Source of the DNA: Photobacterium sp. DA100
Lineage (GTDB): Bacteria > Pseudomonadota > Gammaproteobacteria > Enterobacterales > Vibrionaceae
Reading direction: 5' to 3'
Assembly (NCBI RefSeq): GCF_029223585.1
Contig: NZ_CP119423.1
Coordinates: 1,612,001-1,676,000 of the forward strand
DNA: 64,000 nt
Under the pieces are notes generated by a model, which was not told where the DNA came from, did no database searches, and worked only from the letters and a program-made list of their open reading frames with translations. Positions 17,591-25,829 of the stretch are shown here, one piece after another. Each line of letters begins with the position of its first letter. Positions within the stretch are counted from its first letter, which is position 1. Both the position numbers and the translations under genes were made by a program.

Positions 17591-18470
17591 TATCACCGCA
17601 GGCAAGCTAGCCGATAAAAACAGCAAGGTTGAAAGTCTGGTTGATGATATTGATTCATACGAAGACACAACGCCGCGCAAAGTAATTACCAAACGTGACC
17701 TGTGGATGTGTTCGCTACGCGGCCTGTTCATGGAAGGTAACTTTAACTTCGAGCGTATGCAGGCGGGTGGTTTTGCCTACTCGATTATCCCGGCGCTGAA
17801 AAAGATCCACGGCAACAACAAGCGTGACTTTGCCAAGTCTTTGAAGAACCATCTTCAGTTCTTCAACGCGAGCCCGAAACTGTTCACTTTCCTGCTTGGC
17901 ACTGCCATTGCGATGGAAGAGAACAAGGAAAAACCATCAACCGTTAACGTGATGAAAGTGGCCGGTATGGGCCCGACAGGCGGGATCGGTGATGCGATTG
18001 ACCACATGACCCTGATGCCGCTGACCCTAGCGCTGGGTGCGTCGATTGCGATGGAAGGCTCGATTGCTGGTCCGTTCGTGTTCTTCTTCTTGTACCAGAT
18101 TGTTCACTTCGCTGTGTATTTCGGCCTGATGTTCATGGGCTACAAGGCCGGTACGGCCGCCATGGTGAACATGAGCGATGCTACCGAGAAGCTGGCGAAA
18201 GCGGCCAACATCATGGGTATCTTCGTGATTGGTGCGCTGTCGGCAACCTTTATCAGGGTGCAGACCACCGCCTCGCTGGAGCTTGGGGGCAAGGTCGTCG
18301 AGCTGCAAGGTGCACTGTTTGACAAGATCATGCCGAACCTGCTGCCGCTGTGCTTGGTGTTCTTCATGTTCAAGATGGTGAAGGGCACCGGGTTCTGGGC
18401 TAAGCCGCCGGTACTTATCTTCTCCACCCTTGCTGCCGGTGTGGTAGGCCACTTCTTCGGCATCCTTTAA
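17580..18470 (+). CDS. agaE: Mannose-family PTS membrane component IID (AgaE type)
   Basis: A 296-residue IID subunit. A hydrophilic N-terminus leads into KRDLWMCSLRGLFMEGNFNFERMQAGG-type sequence and later GMGPTGGIGDAIDHM, both typical of the family, with transmembrane segments in the last 120 residues. The start at 17580 is chosen because it lies just inside the agaW stop with GAGG upstream; a longer frame from 17544 would overlap agaW by 47 bases. It works with AgaW as the channel. Confidence 0.92.
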   Translation: MASDITAGKLADKNSKVESLVDDIDSYEDTTPRKVITKRDLWMCSLRGLFMEGNFNFERMQAGGFAYSIIPALKKIHGNNKRDFAKSLKNHLQFFNASPKLFTFLLGTAIAMEENKEKPSTVNVMKVAGMGPTGGIGDAIDHMTLMPLTLALGASIAMEGSIAGPFVFFFLYQIVHFAVYFGLMFMGYKAGTAAMVNMSDATEKLAKAANIMGIFVIGALSATFIRVQTTASLELGGKVVELQGALFDKIMPNLLPLCLVFFMFKMVKGTGFWAKPPVLIFSTLAAGVVGHFFGIL

Positions 18471-18490
18471 CGGGTATGCGTCAACGCTAG

Positions 18491-18508
18491 GGGGGAGGTA
18501 TCTCCCCC
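18491..18508. other. GC-rich hairpin between IID and IIA genes
   Basis: GGGGGAG / CTCCCCC around GTAT, 20 bases after the IID stop and followed by only two Ts. It may attenuate or protect the transcript so that the IIA gene is expressed at a different level. The rest of the 220-base gap (to 18690) shows no gene. Confidence 0.45.
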
Positions 18509-18690
18509 TTATGTTAACCGGTCATCATTCGAGTTCGAGTTATCAGCTTAAAGGTCTTGCTCTTTAGGGACATCTATCGAGTCACTGTTGTTTAAAGCTC
18601 TGGCCTTCAAGGTGCTAACTTCAAGTATTTCGCTTCAATGTATTAGCTTCGGGTTATATCCCCAAGGATTTAAGTTTCAAGGATTTTAAA

Positions 18691-19134
18691 ATGATTGGAA
18701 TTGTAGTTTCTGGCCACATCAACTTCGCGACAGGCATGGCTTCGGCGGTCATGGCCATTGCCGGCGACCAAGAGCAAATGGCATTTGTGGATTTTGTCGA
18801 ATCGATGTCAACCGATGATCTGGAAGTAGCGCTGCGTGACGCGGCCAAGCAGGTCGACGGCGGGGAAGGGGTCTTGTTCCTGACTGATATTCCGGGCGGC
18901 TCACCGTGCAACCGTGCGATGGCGATCATGATGGATACCGATAATATCGAGCTGATTGCCGGGGTGAACCTCCCCATGATTGCCAATGCCGCGTTCGAGC
19001 GTGACGGTGCAAAACTGGACGAGTTGGTTGATACCCTGCTGGAAATTGGTGGCTCATGCCTGCAGAACATGCGCAAAGAGCTAGAAGTTATGATGGCGCC
19101 ACAGCCTGAACTGGAATGTGAAGACGGACTGTAA
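18691..19134 (+). CDS. agaF: Mannose-family PTS component IIA (AgaF type)
   Basis: A 147-residue IIA protein (MIGIVVSGHINFATGMAS) with phosphorylated His9 and the family motif FLTDIPGGSPCNRA. It takes phosphate from HPr and hands it to IIB. A separate soluble IIA is usual for Aga-type systems. Start supported by AAGGA. It ends two bases before agaA. Confidence 0.92.
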   Translation: MIGIVVSGHINFATGMASAVMAIAGDQEQMAFVDFVESMSTDDLEVALRDAAKQVDGGEGVLFLTDIPGGSPCNRAMAIMMDTDNIELIAGVNLPMIANAAFERDGAKLDELVDTLLEIGGSCLQNMRKELEVMMAPQPELECEDGL

Positions 19135-19136
19135 TT

Positions 19137-20285
19137 ATGCGTTATGCCTTGCTTGCCGATCAGGTTTTTACTCCAGCGGGTATCGAAACCGGTAGTGCCG
19201 TAATTGTCGAAGATGGCCTGATTGCTGATGTTACATCATCCATACCGGCAGACTGCGAGGTGGTTCGCTTGGCCGGGCAGTCGATTATGCCGGGTTTTGT
19301 CGATATCCATATCCACGGCCGAAACGGTTTTGATGTGATGGATGCCACGGATACCGCGCTGCAGTCGATTTCCGATGCGCTGCCGCAAACCGGTGTGGTG
19401 GCTTGGGTCGGCACCACGGTAACGGCGCCATGGCAGGACATTATCGATGCCTTGGCTGCGGTTAGGCAGTTTACCGACCAACCGCAGCAACAAGGTGCCG
19501 AGCTTCTGGGGAGCTTTCTCGAAGGGCCGTATTTCACCGAGCCTCATCGCGGCTCTCATCCACCGGCCTTCCTGAAAGCGCCGACCGTTGCGGAGCTGGA
19601 GCAACTGAAAGAAACAGCAGGCGCCTCATTGTTGAGGGCGGCGCTGGCACCGGAATCCGAAGGGGCGATGGACACGATCAGTTGGCTGTCGGCCCAGCAT
19701 ATAAAGCCATCCGTTGCCCATACTGATGCAACCTATGCCCAAGTGACCGAGGCGCACCAGCGCGGTGCTGACTGCGGGGTGCACCTGTTTAATGGCATGC
19801 GGGGGCTTCACCACCGCGAACCCGGTTGCTGCGGGGCCGTGCTGTATCACGACATGCTGGCCGAGCTGATTGCCGATGGGGTGCATGTCAATCCGGTGAT
19901 GATGAATTTGGCGTACCGCATTAAGGGTTATCGCGGGATTGCGCTGATCACCGATTGCATGCGGGCCGGTGGCCTCAGTGATGGTGAGTACCAGCTTGGG
20001 GCGCAGATGATCTCAGTGACAAACGGAGAGGCCCGCAGCCCGTGTGGTTCGCTGGCAGGCAGCACCTGCAGTTTGGATCAGGCGGTGCGAAATATGGTGA
20101 ACCTGACCGGCGTGCCGGTATGGGAAGCGGTGCAAATGGCGTCTTATGTCCCGGCCGTCTACCTCGGGCTGGCAGAGCGCCTGGGCGGCGTTGCCAAGGG
20201 GATGGAGGCCAGTTTGACCATGATGGATGCTGATCTTCAGGTGCAAGGAACAATGATCAAAGGGCAGTGGGCATTTAAGGCGTAA
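19137..20285 (+). CDS. agaA: N-acetylgalactosamine-6-phosphate deacetylase AgaA
   Basis: A 382-residue amidohydrolase of the NagA/AgaA family. It shows the metal-binding HIHG motif at about 58-61, [44 protein letters not shown] and [13 protein letters not shown]. It removes acetate from GalNAc-6-phosphate to give galactosamine-6-phosphate, the substrate of AgaS. GlcNAc-6-phosphate activity is possible, since the families overlap. It is packed between agaF and kduI. Confidence 0.9.
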   Translation: MRYALLADQVFTPAGIETGSAVIVEDGLIADVTSSIPADCEVVRLAGQSIMPGFVDIHIHGRNGFDVMDATDTALQSISDALPQTGVVAWVGTTVTAPWQDIIDALAAVRQFTDQPQQQGAELLGSFLEGPYFTEPHRGSHPPAFLKAPTVAELEQLKETAGASLLRAALAPESEGAMDTISWLSAQHIKPSVAHTDATYAQVTEAHQRGADCGVHLFNGMRGLHHREPGCCGAVLYHDMLAELIADGVHVNPVMMNLAYRIKGYRGIALITDCMRAGGLSDGEYQLGAQMISVTNGEARSPCGSLAGSTCSLDQAVRNMVNLTGVPVWEAVQMASYVPAVYLGLAERLGGVAKGMEASLTMMDADLQVQGTMIKGQWAFKA

Positions 20286-20326
20286 GTCAACGCTGCCCCT
20301 TTGCTAACAAGATGACAGAGGAAAAA

Positions 20327-21157
20327 ATGGAAATTCGTCAACCAATTCACAGTGAGCATGCCAAGCAGTTGGATACCGCCGGTCTGCGAGAGCAGTTTTT
20401 GATCGAAGAGATGTTTCAGCTCGGCCAGCTCAACCTGACCTATAGCCACATTGACCGCATTATTGTCGGTGGTGCGGTACCGGCAGAGACAGACCTGGAA
20501 CTGGTCGGGGGCAAAGAGCTCGGCGTCGATTACTTTCTCGAGCGCCGGGAGCTCGGCGTGATCAATATCGGTGAGCCGGGCGTGGTCTGGGTCGATGGTG
20601 AAACGTTCGAAATCGGCAGCCGCGAAGCGCTTTATGTCGGGAAAGGGGCCAAAGAGGTTAAATTCAGCAGTATTTCGGCGCAAAAGCCTGCGCGCTTCTA
20701 CATAAACAGCGCACCGGCCCATCATAGCTATCCGACCCGCAAGATCACCCGTGAGCAAGCGGCCCCGGAAACTCTGGGTAGCCAAGAGAACTGCAACGTC
20801 CGTACCATCAATAAGTATTTGCACCCATCGGTACTGCCGACGTGCCAGCTTTCTATGGGGCTGACCGAGCTGGCACCGGGCAGCCTGTGGAATACCATGC
20901 CTTGCCATACCCACGAGCGTCGGATGGAAGTCTACCTCTATTTCAATATGCAAGCCGACAACCTGGTATTCCATTACATGGGAGAGCCGCAGGAAACGCG
21001 CCATATTGTTGTTCGCAACGAGCAGGCGGTGATCAGCCCGAGTTGGTCAATCCACTCCGGGGTCGGGACCGCGGCGTACACCTTCATCTGGAGCATGGTT
21101 GGCGAAAACCAGACGTTCCACGACATGGATCATGTCGCAATGAGCGACCTGAAGTAA
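20327..21157 (+). CDS. kduI: 5-dehydro-4-deoxy-D-glucuronate isomerase KduI
   Basis: A 276-residue cupin isomerase nearly collinear with E. coli KduI ([66 protein letters not shown]). The HTHER block holds zinc ligands. It isomerises the open-chain form of the unsaturated uronate released by the uronyl hydrolase. ATG at 20327 is preferred (GAGG six bases upstream, family start MEIRQ/MDVRQ) over 20312. It is followed by kduD. Confidence 0.95.
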   Translation: MEIRQPIHSEHAKQLDTAGLREQFLIEEMFQLGQLNLTYSHIDRIIVGGAVPAETDLELVGGKELGVDYFLERRELGVINIGEPGVVWVDGETFEIGSREALYVGKGAKEVKFSSISAQKPARFYINSAPAHHSYPTRKITREQAAPETLGSQENCNVRTINKYLHPSVLPTCQLSMGLTELAPGSLWNTMPCHTHERRMEVYLYFNMQADNLVFHYMGEPQETRHIVVRNEQAVISPSWSIHSGVGTAAYTFIWSMVGENQTFHDMDHVAMSDLK

Positions 21158-21235
21158 TTCCCCTGAATATCTTGCGCCATGGCATAGCCAACCTCGCGGC
21201 TTGCCATGTTGCAACCAAATAAATAGGAACTCCAA

Positions 21236-22000
21236 ATGAATATGTTTGATCTATCCGGCAAAGTGGCCATCGTGACCGGTTGTGATACGGGCCTTGGTCA
21301 AGGCATGGCGGTTGGCCTGGCACAGGCTGGTGCTGATATCCTTGGTATTGGTTATGTCCCTGCAGAAGAAACACGCGAAAAAGTTGAAGCACTGGGCCGT
21401 AAGTTTCATTACATCACTGCCAACCTTATTTCTGATTCCAACAAAGAAGCGCTGAACGCTCTGGTTGACCAAGCGGTAACGGAAATGGGCCGTGTTGATA
21501 TTCTGGTGAACAATGCCGGTATTATTCGCCGTGAAGATCTGCTGGATTTTTCAGAAGACAACTGGGATGACGTTATCGCCATCAACCAAAAAGCGGTTGT
21601 ATTCCTGTCTCAAGCGGTTGCTAAGCACTTCATTGCCCAAGGTAATGGCGGCAAGATCATCAATATTGCTTCCATGCTGTCGTTCCAGGGCGGTATCCGT
21701 GTTATCTCCTACACGGCCTCCAAGTCGGCAGTCATGGGCATCACCCGCGCCCTAGCGACCGAACTGTCCCCTTACAACATTACTGTCAATGCCATCGCTC
21801 CGGGTTACATGGCAACCAATAACACTCAGGCACTGCGTGAAGATCAAGAGCGCAACAAGGCCATTTTGGAGCGTATTCCTGTTGGTCGCTGGGGGCTGCC
21901 ATCGGATATGGCCGGTCCGGCTATCTTCCTGGCATCACCGGCTTCAGATTACGTAACAGGGTACACGCTCGCGGTCGATGGCGGCTGGTTGGCTCGATGA
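21236..22000 (+). CDS. kduD: 2-deoxy-D-gluconate/2,5-diketo-3-deoxygluconate reductase KduD
   Basis: A 254-residue short-chain dehydrogenase. It has the NAD-binding glycine motif GCDTGLGQG near 15-23, NNAGI, catalytic Ser in NIASMLSF, and YTASK with Tyr and Lys. It closely resembles KduD, which reduces the KduI product to 2-keto-3-deoxygluconate. Start supported by AGGA. Its stop overlaps a potential ATG of the next gene, so kduI, kduD and the uronyl hydrolase form one unit. Confidence 0.94.
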   Translation: MNMFDLSGKVAIVTGCDTGLGQGMAVGLAQAGADILGIGYVPAEETREKVEALGRKFHYITANLISDSNKEALNALVDQAVTEMGRVDILVNNAGIIRREDLLDFSEDNWDDVIAINQKAVVFLSQAVAKHFIAQGNGGKIINIASMLSFQGGIRVISYTASKSAVMGITRALATELSPYNITVNAIAPGYMATNNTQALREDQERNKAILERIPVGRWGLPSDMAGPAIFLASPASDYVTGYTLAVDGGWLAR

Positions 22001-22011
22001 TAGGTGGTGAT

Positions 22012-23091
22012 ATGACTGTGACAAAGGAAAAGGTATTACAGCAGCTGAAGCGGGTTTACCGCTACCAGGCTGCAAACCAGACTCGTTCGGTGATCCGCCG
22101 CAGCGGCGCGACGCGCTTCATTAAAGATACCGACTGGGAACGTGGGGTATTTTGGTCATGTGTGGCAGAAGCCTGGAAGGCAACCGACGATAGCGAATAC
22201 CTTGACGGGGTGATGGGCTATACCTTGCACACAGGTTTTCGTACCGGTGCCTTTCCGCGTTTTGCCGATGACCATGTCTGTGCCCAAGCGTATCTGGATG
22301 TCTATCCGGTAATCAATATTCCTGAAGCGCTGGAGCCGACCATCAAGGCGTTCGACATCATGCTCGATGAGCCAAAGCCCGGCCATCGCGACTGGTGGTG
22401 GGTTGATTCTCTGTTCATGGCACCGCCTGCCTTCGCCGCGTTGTCGAAAGTAACGGGCGAGCGCAAGTATGTCGACTACATGCATATGGCGTTCTGGGAT
22501 GCGGTTGATCACCTTTACGATCCGGACACTAAGTTGTTTTACCGTGACTACCGTTACATGCCAACAGAAGTCGGCCAGAAGTACCGTGATGAATTCGGTG
22601 ACGGTGGCGCCGAGCTACGCGAAGCCAATGGCGAGAAGGTGTTTTGGTCACGAGGGATAGGCTGGATGCTGGCATCGGTACCGCGCTTGATGGCGCGCTT
22701 CCCGGCCGAGTTTGACCAGCAGCAACCGTACCTTGACCTGTTCAAGAATTTAGCTGCCGAAGTGATCAAATACCAGCAGGCCGATGGCTTCTGGCGCACC
22801 AGTCTGCTTGACCCAGACAGTTTCCCAGCACCGGAGAGCAGCGCGACCTCCTTGTTCTGCTACGGGCTTGCCTGGGGGATCAATAACGGTCACCTCGATC
22901 GTGAAACCTACCTGCCGGTCGTCGAAAAAGCCTGGGCGGCACTGGAAAGCTGCATCCATGACAACGGCATGATGGGCTGGGTTCAGCTGCCGGCATTCAA
23001 CCCGCGCGATGTGAAGTTCGACCACAACATCGATTATGGCGCAGGGGCGTTCCTGTTGGCGGCAACGCAGATGGCCTACTTGGTGGAATAA
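22012..23091 (+). CDS. GH105 unsaturated glycanuronyl hydrolase
   Basis: A 359-residue cytoplasmic protein without signal peptide. It has the (alpha/alpha)-barrel signatures of GH105 rather than classical GH88: WWWVDSLFMAPP with the general-acid candidate Asp132, and FWSRGIGWMLASVPRL. It hydrates and releases the 4,5-unsaturated uronic acid from lyase disaccharides, giving the substrate for KduI and free amino sugar. The start at 22012 is favoured by GGTGGTG just upstream; ATG at 21997, overlapping the kduD stop, is the alternative. The cytoplasmic site implies that whole disaccharides are imported. Confidence 0.88.
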   Translation: MTVTKEKVLQQLKRVYRYQAANQTRSVIRRSGATRFIKDTDWERGVFWSCVAEAWKATDDSEYLDGVMGYTLHTGFRTGAFPRFADDHVCAQAYLDVYPVINIPEALEPTIKAFDIMLDEPKPGHRDWWWVDSLFMAPPAFAALSKVTGERKYVDYMHMAFWDAVDHLYDPDTKLFYRDYRYMPTEVGQKYRDEFGDGGAELREANGEKVFWSRGIGWMLASVPRLMARFPAEFDQQQPYLDLFKNLAAEVIKYQQADGFWRTSLLDPDSFPAPESSATSLFCYGLAWGINNGHLDRETYLPVVEKAWAALESCIHDNGMMGWVQLPAFNPRDVKFDHNIDYGAGAFLLAATQMAYLVE

Positions 23092-23125
23092 CGGCCAAGG
23101 AATAATTAACCAAAACGTGAACAAG

Positions 23126-23166
23126 AAAAGCTGATGTTATTCAACGCAATAAGGTCAGCTTTTTTA
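23126..23166 (+). terminator. Rho-independent terminator after the uronyl hydrolase gene
   Basis: Nine-base stem AAAAGCTGA / TCAGCTTTT with a loop of about 20 bases and a T tract. It closes the agaF-agaA-kduI-kduD-GH105 unit and lies 26 bases before the next gene, which may therefore depend on readthrough or an overlapping promoter. Confidence 0.75.
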
Positions 23167-23191
23167 TAATTACCAAAAGAAGGATATAACA

Positions 23192-23917
23192 ATGAAAAAG
23201 CTGTTGGGATTATCAGCCCTGTTAGTGGGCAGCGTCGTTGCCGGTCAAGCGGCAGCAGAAGAGGTGCAGCCTACCTATCACGTTCAGTATACCGAGCAGG
23301 CACCAGTGATTGACGGCAAGGGTGAGGATAGCGCATGGGCCGGGGCGAAAACATTGACCCAGTTTACGTTCCCTTGGCGGAGCGAAATGGCACCGGCAAC
23401 CGAGTTCAAGGCGCTTTGGGACGAGCAGGCTTTTTACTTCCGCTATCGAGTAGCGGATAAGCACCTGGCCATTGGCACCGATCCTGAACGGGCTATTTTG
23501 GACTCTGATCGCGCAGAAATCTTCCTTGCCAAAGACCCGTCGCTATCAAGCTACTACACCATGGAAATCGACCCGAAAGCGCGCGTGTTCAGCGCCAAGG
23601 CATCGTATGACACCAAAGCCAAGAAACGCGCGTCACTCGATAGCAGCTGGCAATGGCCGGGGTTGGAAACGAAAGCCAGCATCAAAGATGATGGCTATAT
23701 CGTAGAAGGCAAGCTGCCGCTTGCGACATTGGATAAATTGGGGCTGTGGCAGGATGACGATAAGTCAGAGCTACTGTGTGCCCTGATGCGAGCCGAGTTT
23801 ACTCCTCAATCTGACGGCAGTCTGGATATGGGCTGGATGACCTGGGTTGACCCGAACACACCAAAACCTAACTTCCATAATCCAGGTACGTTCGGTAATT
23901 GTAAGTTAGTTAAGTAA
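23192..23917 (+). CDS. Secreted CBM9-like carbohydrate-binding protein
   Basis: A 241-residue protein with a Sec signal peptide cleaved near residue 22 and one domain of the CBM9/DOMON-like beta-sandwich type. Features include APVIDGKGEDSAWAGA, a FRYRVADKHL strand, DSDRAEIFLA and DGYIVEGKLPL. Such stand-alone domains are common in polysaccharide loci, but their ligands are mostly unproven. It is probably periplasmic, binding glycosaminoglycan fragments (inference from position). Good ribosome site (AGAAGGA). It is isolated between two terminators. Confidence 0.75.
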   Translation: MKKLLGLSALLVGSVVAGQAAAEEVQPTYHVQYTEQAPVIDGKGEDSAWAGAKTLTQFTFPWRSEMAPATEFKALWDEQAFYFRYRVADKHLAIGTDPERAILDSDRAEIFLAKDPSLSSYYTMEIDPKARVFSAKASYDTKAKKRASLDSSWQWPGLETKASIKDDGYIVEGKLPLATLDKLGLWQDDDKSELLCALMRAEFTPQSDGSLDMGWMTWVDPNTPKPNFHNPGTFGNCKLVK

Positions 23918-23945
23918 TTGGCTTCGGCTAGAAGGTTAATTCGGG

Positions 23946-23997
23946 AGCCTCTGTATTGTGACTAACGAGGGTGAGACACAGTGCAGGGGCTTTTTTT
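23946..23997 (+). terminator. Terminator after the CBM9-like gene
   Basis: Fifteen-base arms (23946-23960 and 23977-23991) pair throughout, counting three G-U pairs, and run into seven Ts. Confidence 0.85.
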
Positions 23998-24026
23998 GTT
24001 CAGATCTTTAGCGACGTGAAGAGAAA

Positions 24027-24146
24027 ATGGACGTTGAACAGTTAAGAGAGAAAATGCACCGCAAGGCATTGGAACAAGCACTCAAGGGTTATCGGCATAA
24101 AATAAGCAAAAAGCCGTACAAGACCACTTCCGTGGCATCTCAATGA
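24027..24146 (+). CDS. Possible 39-residue small protein
   Basis: ATG preceded by GAAGAG opens a 39-codon frame rich in Lys, Arg, Glu and Gln (MDVEQLREKMHRKALEQ...). It would form an amphipathic helix. It sits between two terminators in DNA with no other gene. No family is recognised; chance cannot be excluded. Confidence 0.25.
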   Translation: MDVEQLREKMHRKALEQALKGYRHKISKKPYKTTSVASQ

Positions 24147-24211
24147 GCACCGGTATGACGGCAACAGCGGCACCAACCAGACATACCGCCTGAGCCAGGG
24201 TCAAAGGAAAG

Positions 24212-24240
24212 AAAAGCCTTCCGTGTGAAGGCTTTTTTGT
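24212..24240. terminator. Strong hairpin with T tract
   Basis: Ten-base stem AAAAGCCTTC / GAAGGCTTTT with a five-base loop and six Ts. It suggests that a transcript, perhaps a small RNA or the small frame at 24027, ends here. Confidence 0.7.
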
Positions 24241-24460
24241 CATTGCAATATTCAGGCGAATAGATTTATGTGTTAATGATTTTAATATGATTAGTGTTGG
24301 CTGAAACCGCAAGTTTCCAGTGACACGAATAAGCTTCACACGAATAAGCTTTACTATATGACACATTTTTGGACATAACCTTGTTACGATTTCCGAGAAG
24401 TGGAGATATTTCATATAAACTCAACTAAGGCAAAATAGTCAAGTAAAGCACAAAGTATTG
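24241..24460. other. AT-rich stretch with short tandem repeat
   Basis: No gene is seen. The 13-base unit CACGAATAAGCTT occurs twice in tandem at about 24322-24350. Confidence 0.3.
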
Positions 24461-24490
24461 GCAAAACTTACTGTACTACTACAGTAAGTT
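24461..24490 (-). terminator. Terminator of the small-gene unit
   Basis: Perfect eleven-base inverted repeat AACTTACTGTA / TACAGTAAGTT with a CTAC loop (24465-24490), followed on the minus strand by TTTT. It lies 19 bases beyond the stop of the gene ending at 24509. Confidence 0.6.
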
Positions 24491-24508
24491 CAAAACTATT
24501 GGAGTGCA

Positions 24509-24715
24509 TTAATTTGCGTTTATGAAACGTTCAGCACTAGCGAACAGGCTATCACACTTTTTCTTCTGTTTGGCAAACTCTGGAGTGCCTTCTGTCATAG
24601 AATCAAGAGTTTCTTTAGCTTTGTGATAGTCAGCTACCATAAGAGAAAATCTCTCTTCGAAATTGCTTTTTCGAATATTCTTACTCGATTTTTTTGCTGG
24701 TTTTCTAATTTTCAT
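24509..24715 (-). CDS. Small basic protein of unknown function (68 aa)
   Basis: A lysine-rich 68-residue protein (MKIRKPAKKSSKNIRK... then an acidic/basic helical region with FAKQKKKCDSLFASAERF). No signal, no membrane segment and no recognised family. The start ATG comes one base after the stop of the 48-codon gene upstream (TGAaATG), so the two are probably translationally coupled. A terminator follows. Possibly nucleic-acid or ribosome associated, given its charge, but that is a guess. Confidence 0.6.
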   Translation of the reverse strand: MKIRKPAKKSSKNIRKSNFEERFSLMVADYHKAKETLDSMTEGTPEFAKQKKKCDSLFASAERFINAN

Positions 24716-24716
24716 T

Positions 24717-24863
24717 TCATAGTTCCCATAGCTTTTTATGTTCTCGTTCTAGTAGAATATTCTCGATCTCCTTTCTTATCCTATGGATGTTTTCTTTTCT
24801 ATCTCCGTTGCCATGACTTTCGATATTTTTTGATTTCAATTTACGACCAGATGTTTTTTTCAA
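24717..24863 (-). CDS. Small charged protein with TTG start (48 aa)
   Basis: A short frame opened by TTG at 24863, seven bases behind a very strong AAAGGAGG site. The 48 residues are highly charged (KKTSGRKLKSKN..., ERE-HKKLWEL at the end), with no family recognised. It ends one base before the ATG of the next small gene. The ribosome site and tight spacing are the main evidence that it is real. It lacks an ATG and is below usual length cut-offs, so it is easily missed. Confidence 0.6.
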   Translation of the reverse strand: MKKTSGRKLKSKNIESHGNGDRKENIHRIRKEIENILLEREHKKLWEL

Positions 24864-24880
24864 AGTCGAACCTCCTTTAC

Positions 24881-25090
24881 TTATAAGATATAAAAATGTC
24901 CCAAGACCATATCTTCTGCATTTCTGATTTCTCCAGTATTTTCAGACTCACAAAACGTAAAACGCAAGTCAAGGCAGGTAGTATTTACTCTAGGGAGGAT
25001 ATGGCGTTTTAAAACATCGCTATTTAGCTGATTAATCATAGTTGACCAAGAGGCTTTGTTGTGACAAAGATAATATTTAATCTGATACAA
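24881..25090 (-). CDS. Small hypothetical protein with TTG start (69 aa)
   Basis: A 69-residue frame starting at TTG (MYQIKYYLCHNKASWSTM...). It contains three Cys and ends 17 bases upstream of the TTG of the 48-residue gene, so the three small genes are arranged head to tail. The ribosome site is weak (AAGAG region). No family is recognised. It may be the first gene of the unit or an untranslated leader. Confidence 0.4.
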   Translation of the reverse strand: MYQIKYYLCHNKASWSTMINQLNSDVLKRHILPRVNTTCLDLRFTFCESENTGEIRNAEDMVLGHFYIL

Positions 25091-25243
25091 TTAATTTTTG
25101 CTCTTTTAGGTATTTTTTCTCACGCAAAACATAATACCAATATGTTTTCCGATTTGTTCTTCGAATCATTTGACTCCTTGATAAGGGCTCTAAGGAAGAG
25201 ATCACACCGTAACTAGGAAGTGAGTAAGATCTCAACAAAATGC

Positions 25244-25456
25244 TTAAAGTACAGTAACATCGGCTGCTTGTGAGCCTTTGCCACCTTGCTCCACGTTAAA
25301 GGAGACTTTTTGGCCTTCCGCTAGTGTTTTGAAGCCATTACTAGTAATTGCTCGGAAATGAACAAATACATCAGCACTGCCATTATCTGGTGTGATAAAT
25401 CCAAAGCCTTTTGTTTCGTTAAACCACTTTACTGAGCCAGTTATTTTATTTGACAT
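25244..25456 (-). CDS. Cold-shock protein, CspA family
   Basis: A 70-residue single cold-shock domain. It has the RNA-binding motifs KGFGFI (RNP1) and VFVHF (RNP2), N-terminal [14 protein letters not shown] and the usual length. It binds single-stranded RNA/DNA and loosens RNA structure. CspA paralogues are not separable by eye, so no specific symbol is given. It is unlinked in function to the sugar locus and lies in an AT-rich interruption. Confidence 0.95.
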   Translation of the reverse strand: MSNKITGSVKWFNETKGFGFITPDNGSADVFVHFRAITSNGFKTLAEGQKVSFNVEQGGKGSQAADVTVL

Positions 25457-25829
25457 GCATATCTCGATAGATTGATTGAGTTAAAACTAGAGCTACTAAA
25501 TAAGGAATGAAGAAAAAGGTATCGCAGGTTAGATATGACGTATCAAATCGAAAGAGAACTGAGAAGATCTTGAACTAAATAAGTTATCTATAGCTCAATG
25601 TTTGAGCTGGACTTCACTATACACTGTATGAGCCAAATAGATATACTTTTTTTTGTTTGTTTTTATTTTCCATATTAATCATATAGTTAACCAAAGCTCA
25701 ATTACTGGTTCAATTTGGGGTAAAGTACTTCATGGCGTGCCAGTGGCATTGGGCTGCCAAATTAAAATGGGGCATAAATTTGGTAGCCCGACTGACATGT
25801 ATGCCTCAACTCACCGCCCTAGATATCGA
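25457..25829. other. Leader of the cold-shock gene plus non-coding AT-rich DNA
   Basis: The part next to the cold-shock gene is presumably its 5' leader and promoter on the minus strand; cspA leaders are often long. No credible gene is seen in the rest. It contains the inverted repeat described at 25751. Confidence 0.35.
25751..25789. repeat. Inverted repeat, 14-base arms
   Basis: GGGCTGCCAAATTA (25751-25764) and AAATTTGGTAGCCC (25776-25789) are near-perfect inverted copies around eleven bases, with no T tract after them. It could be a stray hairpin, part of a small repetitive element, or a terminator for the acetyltransferase gene that ends 41 bases away on the other strand. Confidence 0.4.

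Noticed and set aside
24082..24414. Minus-strand frame of 110 codons with a hydrophobic stretch
   Set aside because: Its plausible internal start lies inside the strong terminator hairpin at 24212-24236 and there is no ribosome site; treated as chance.
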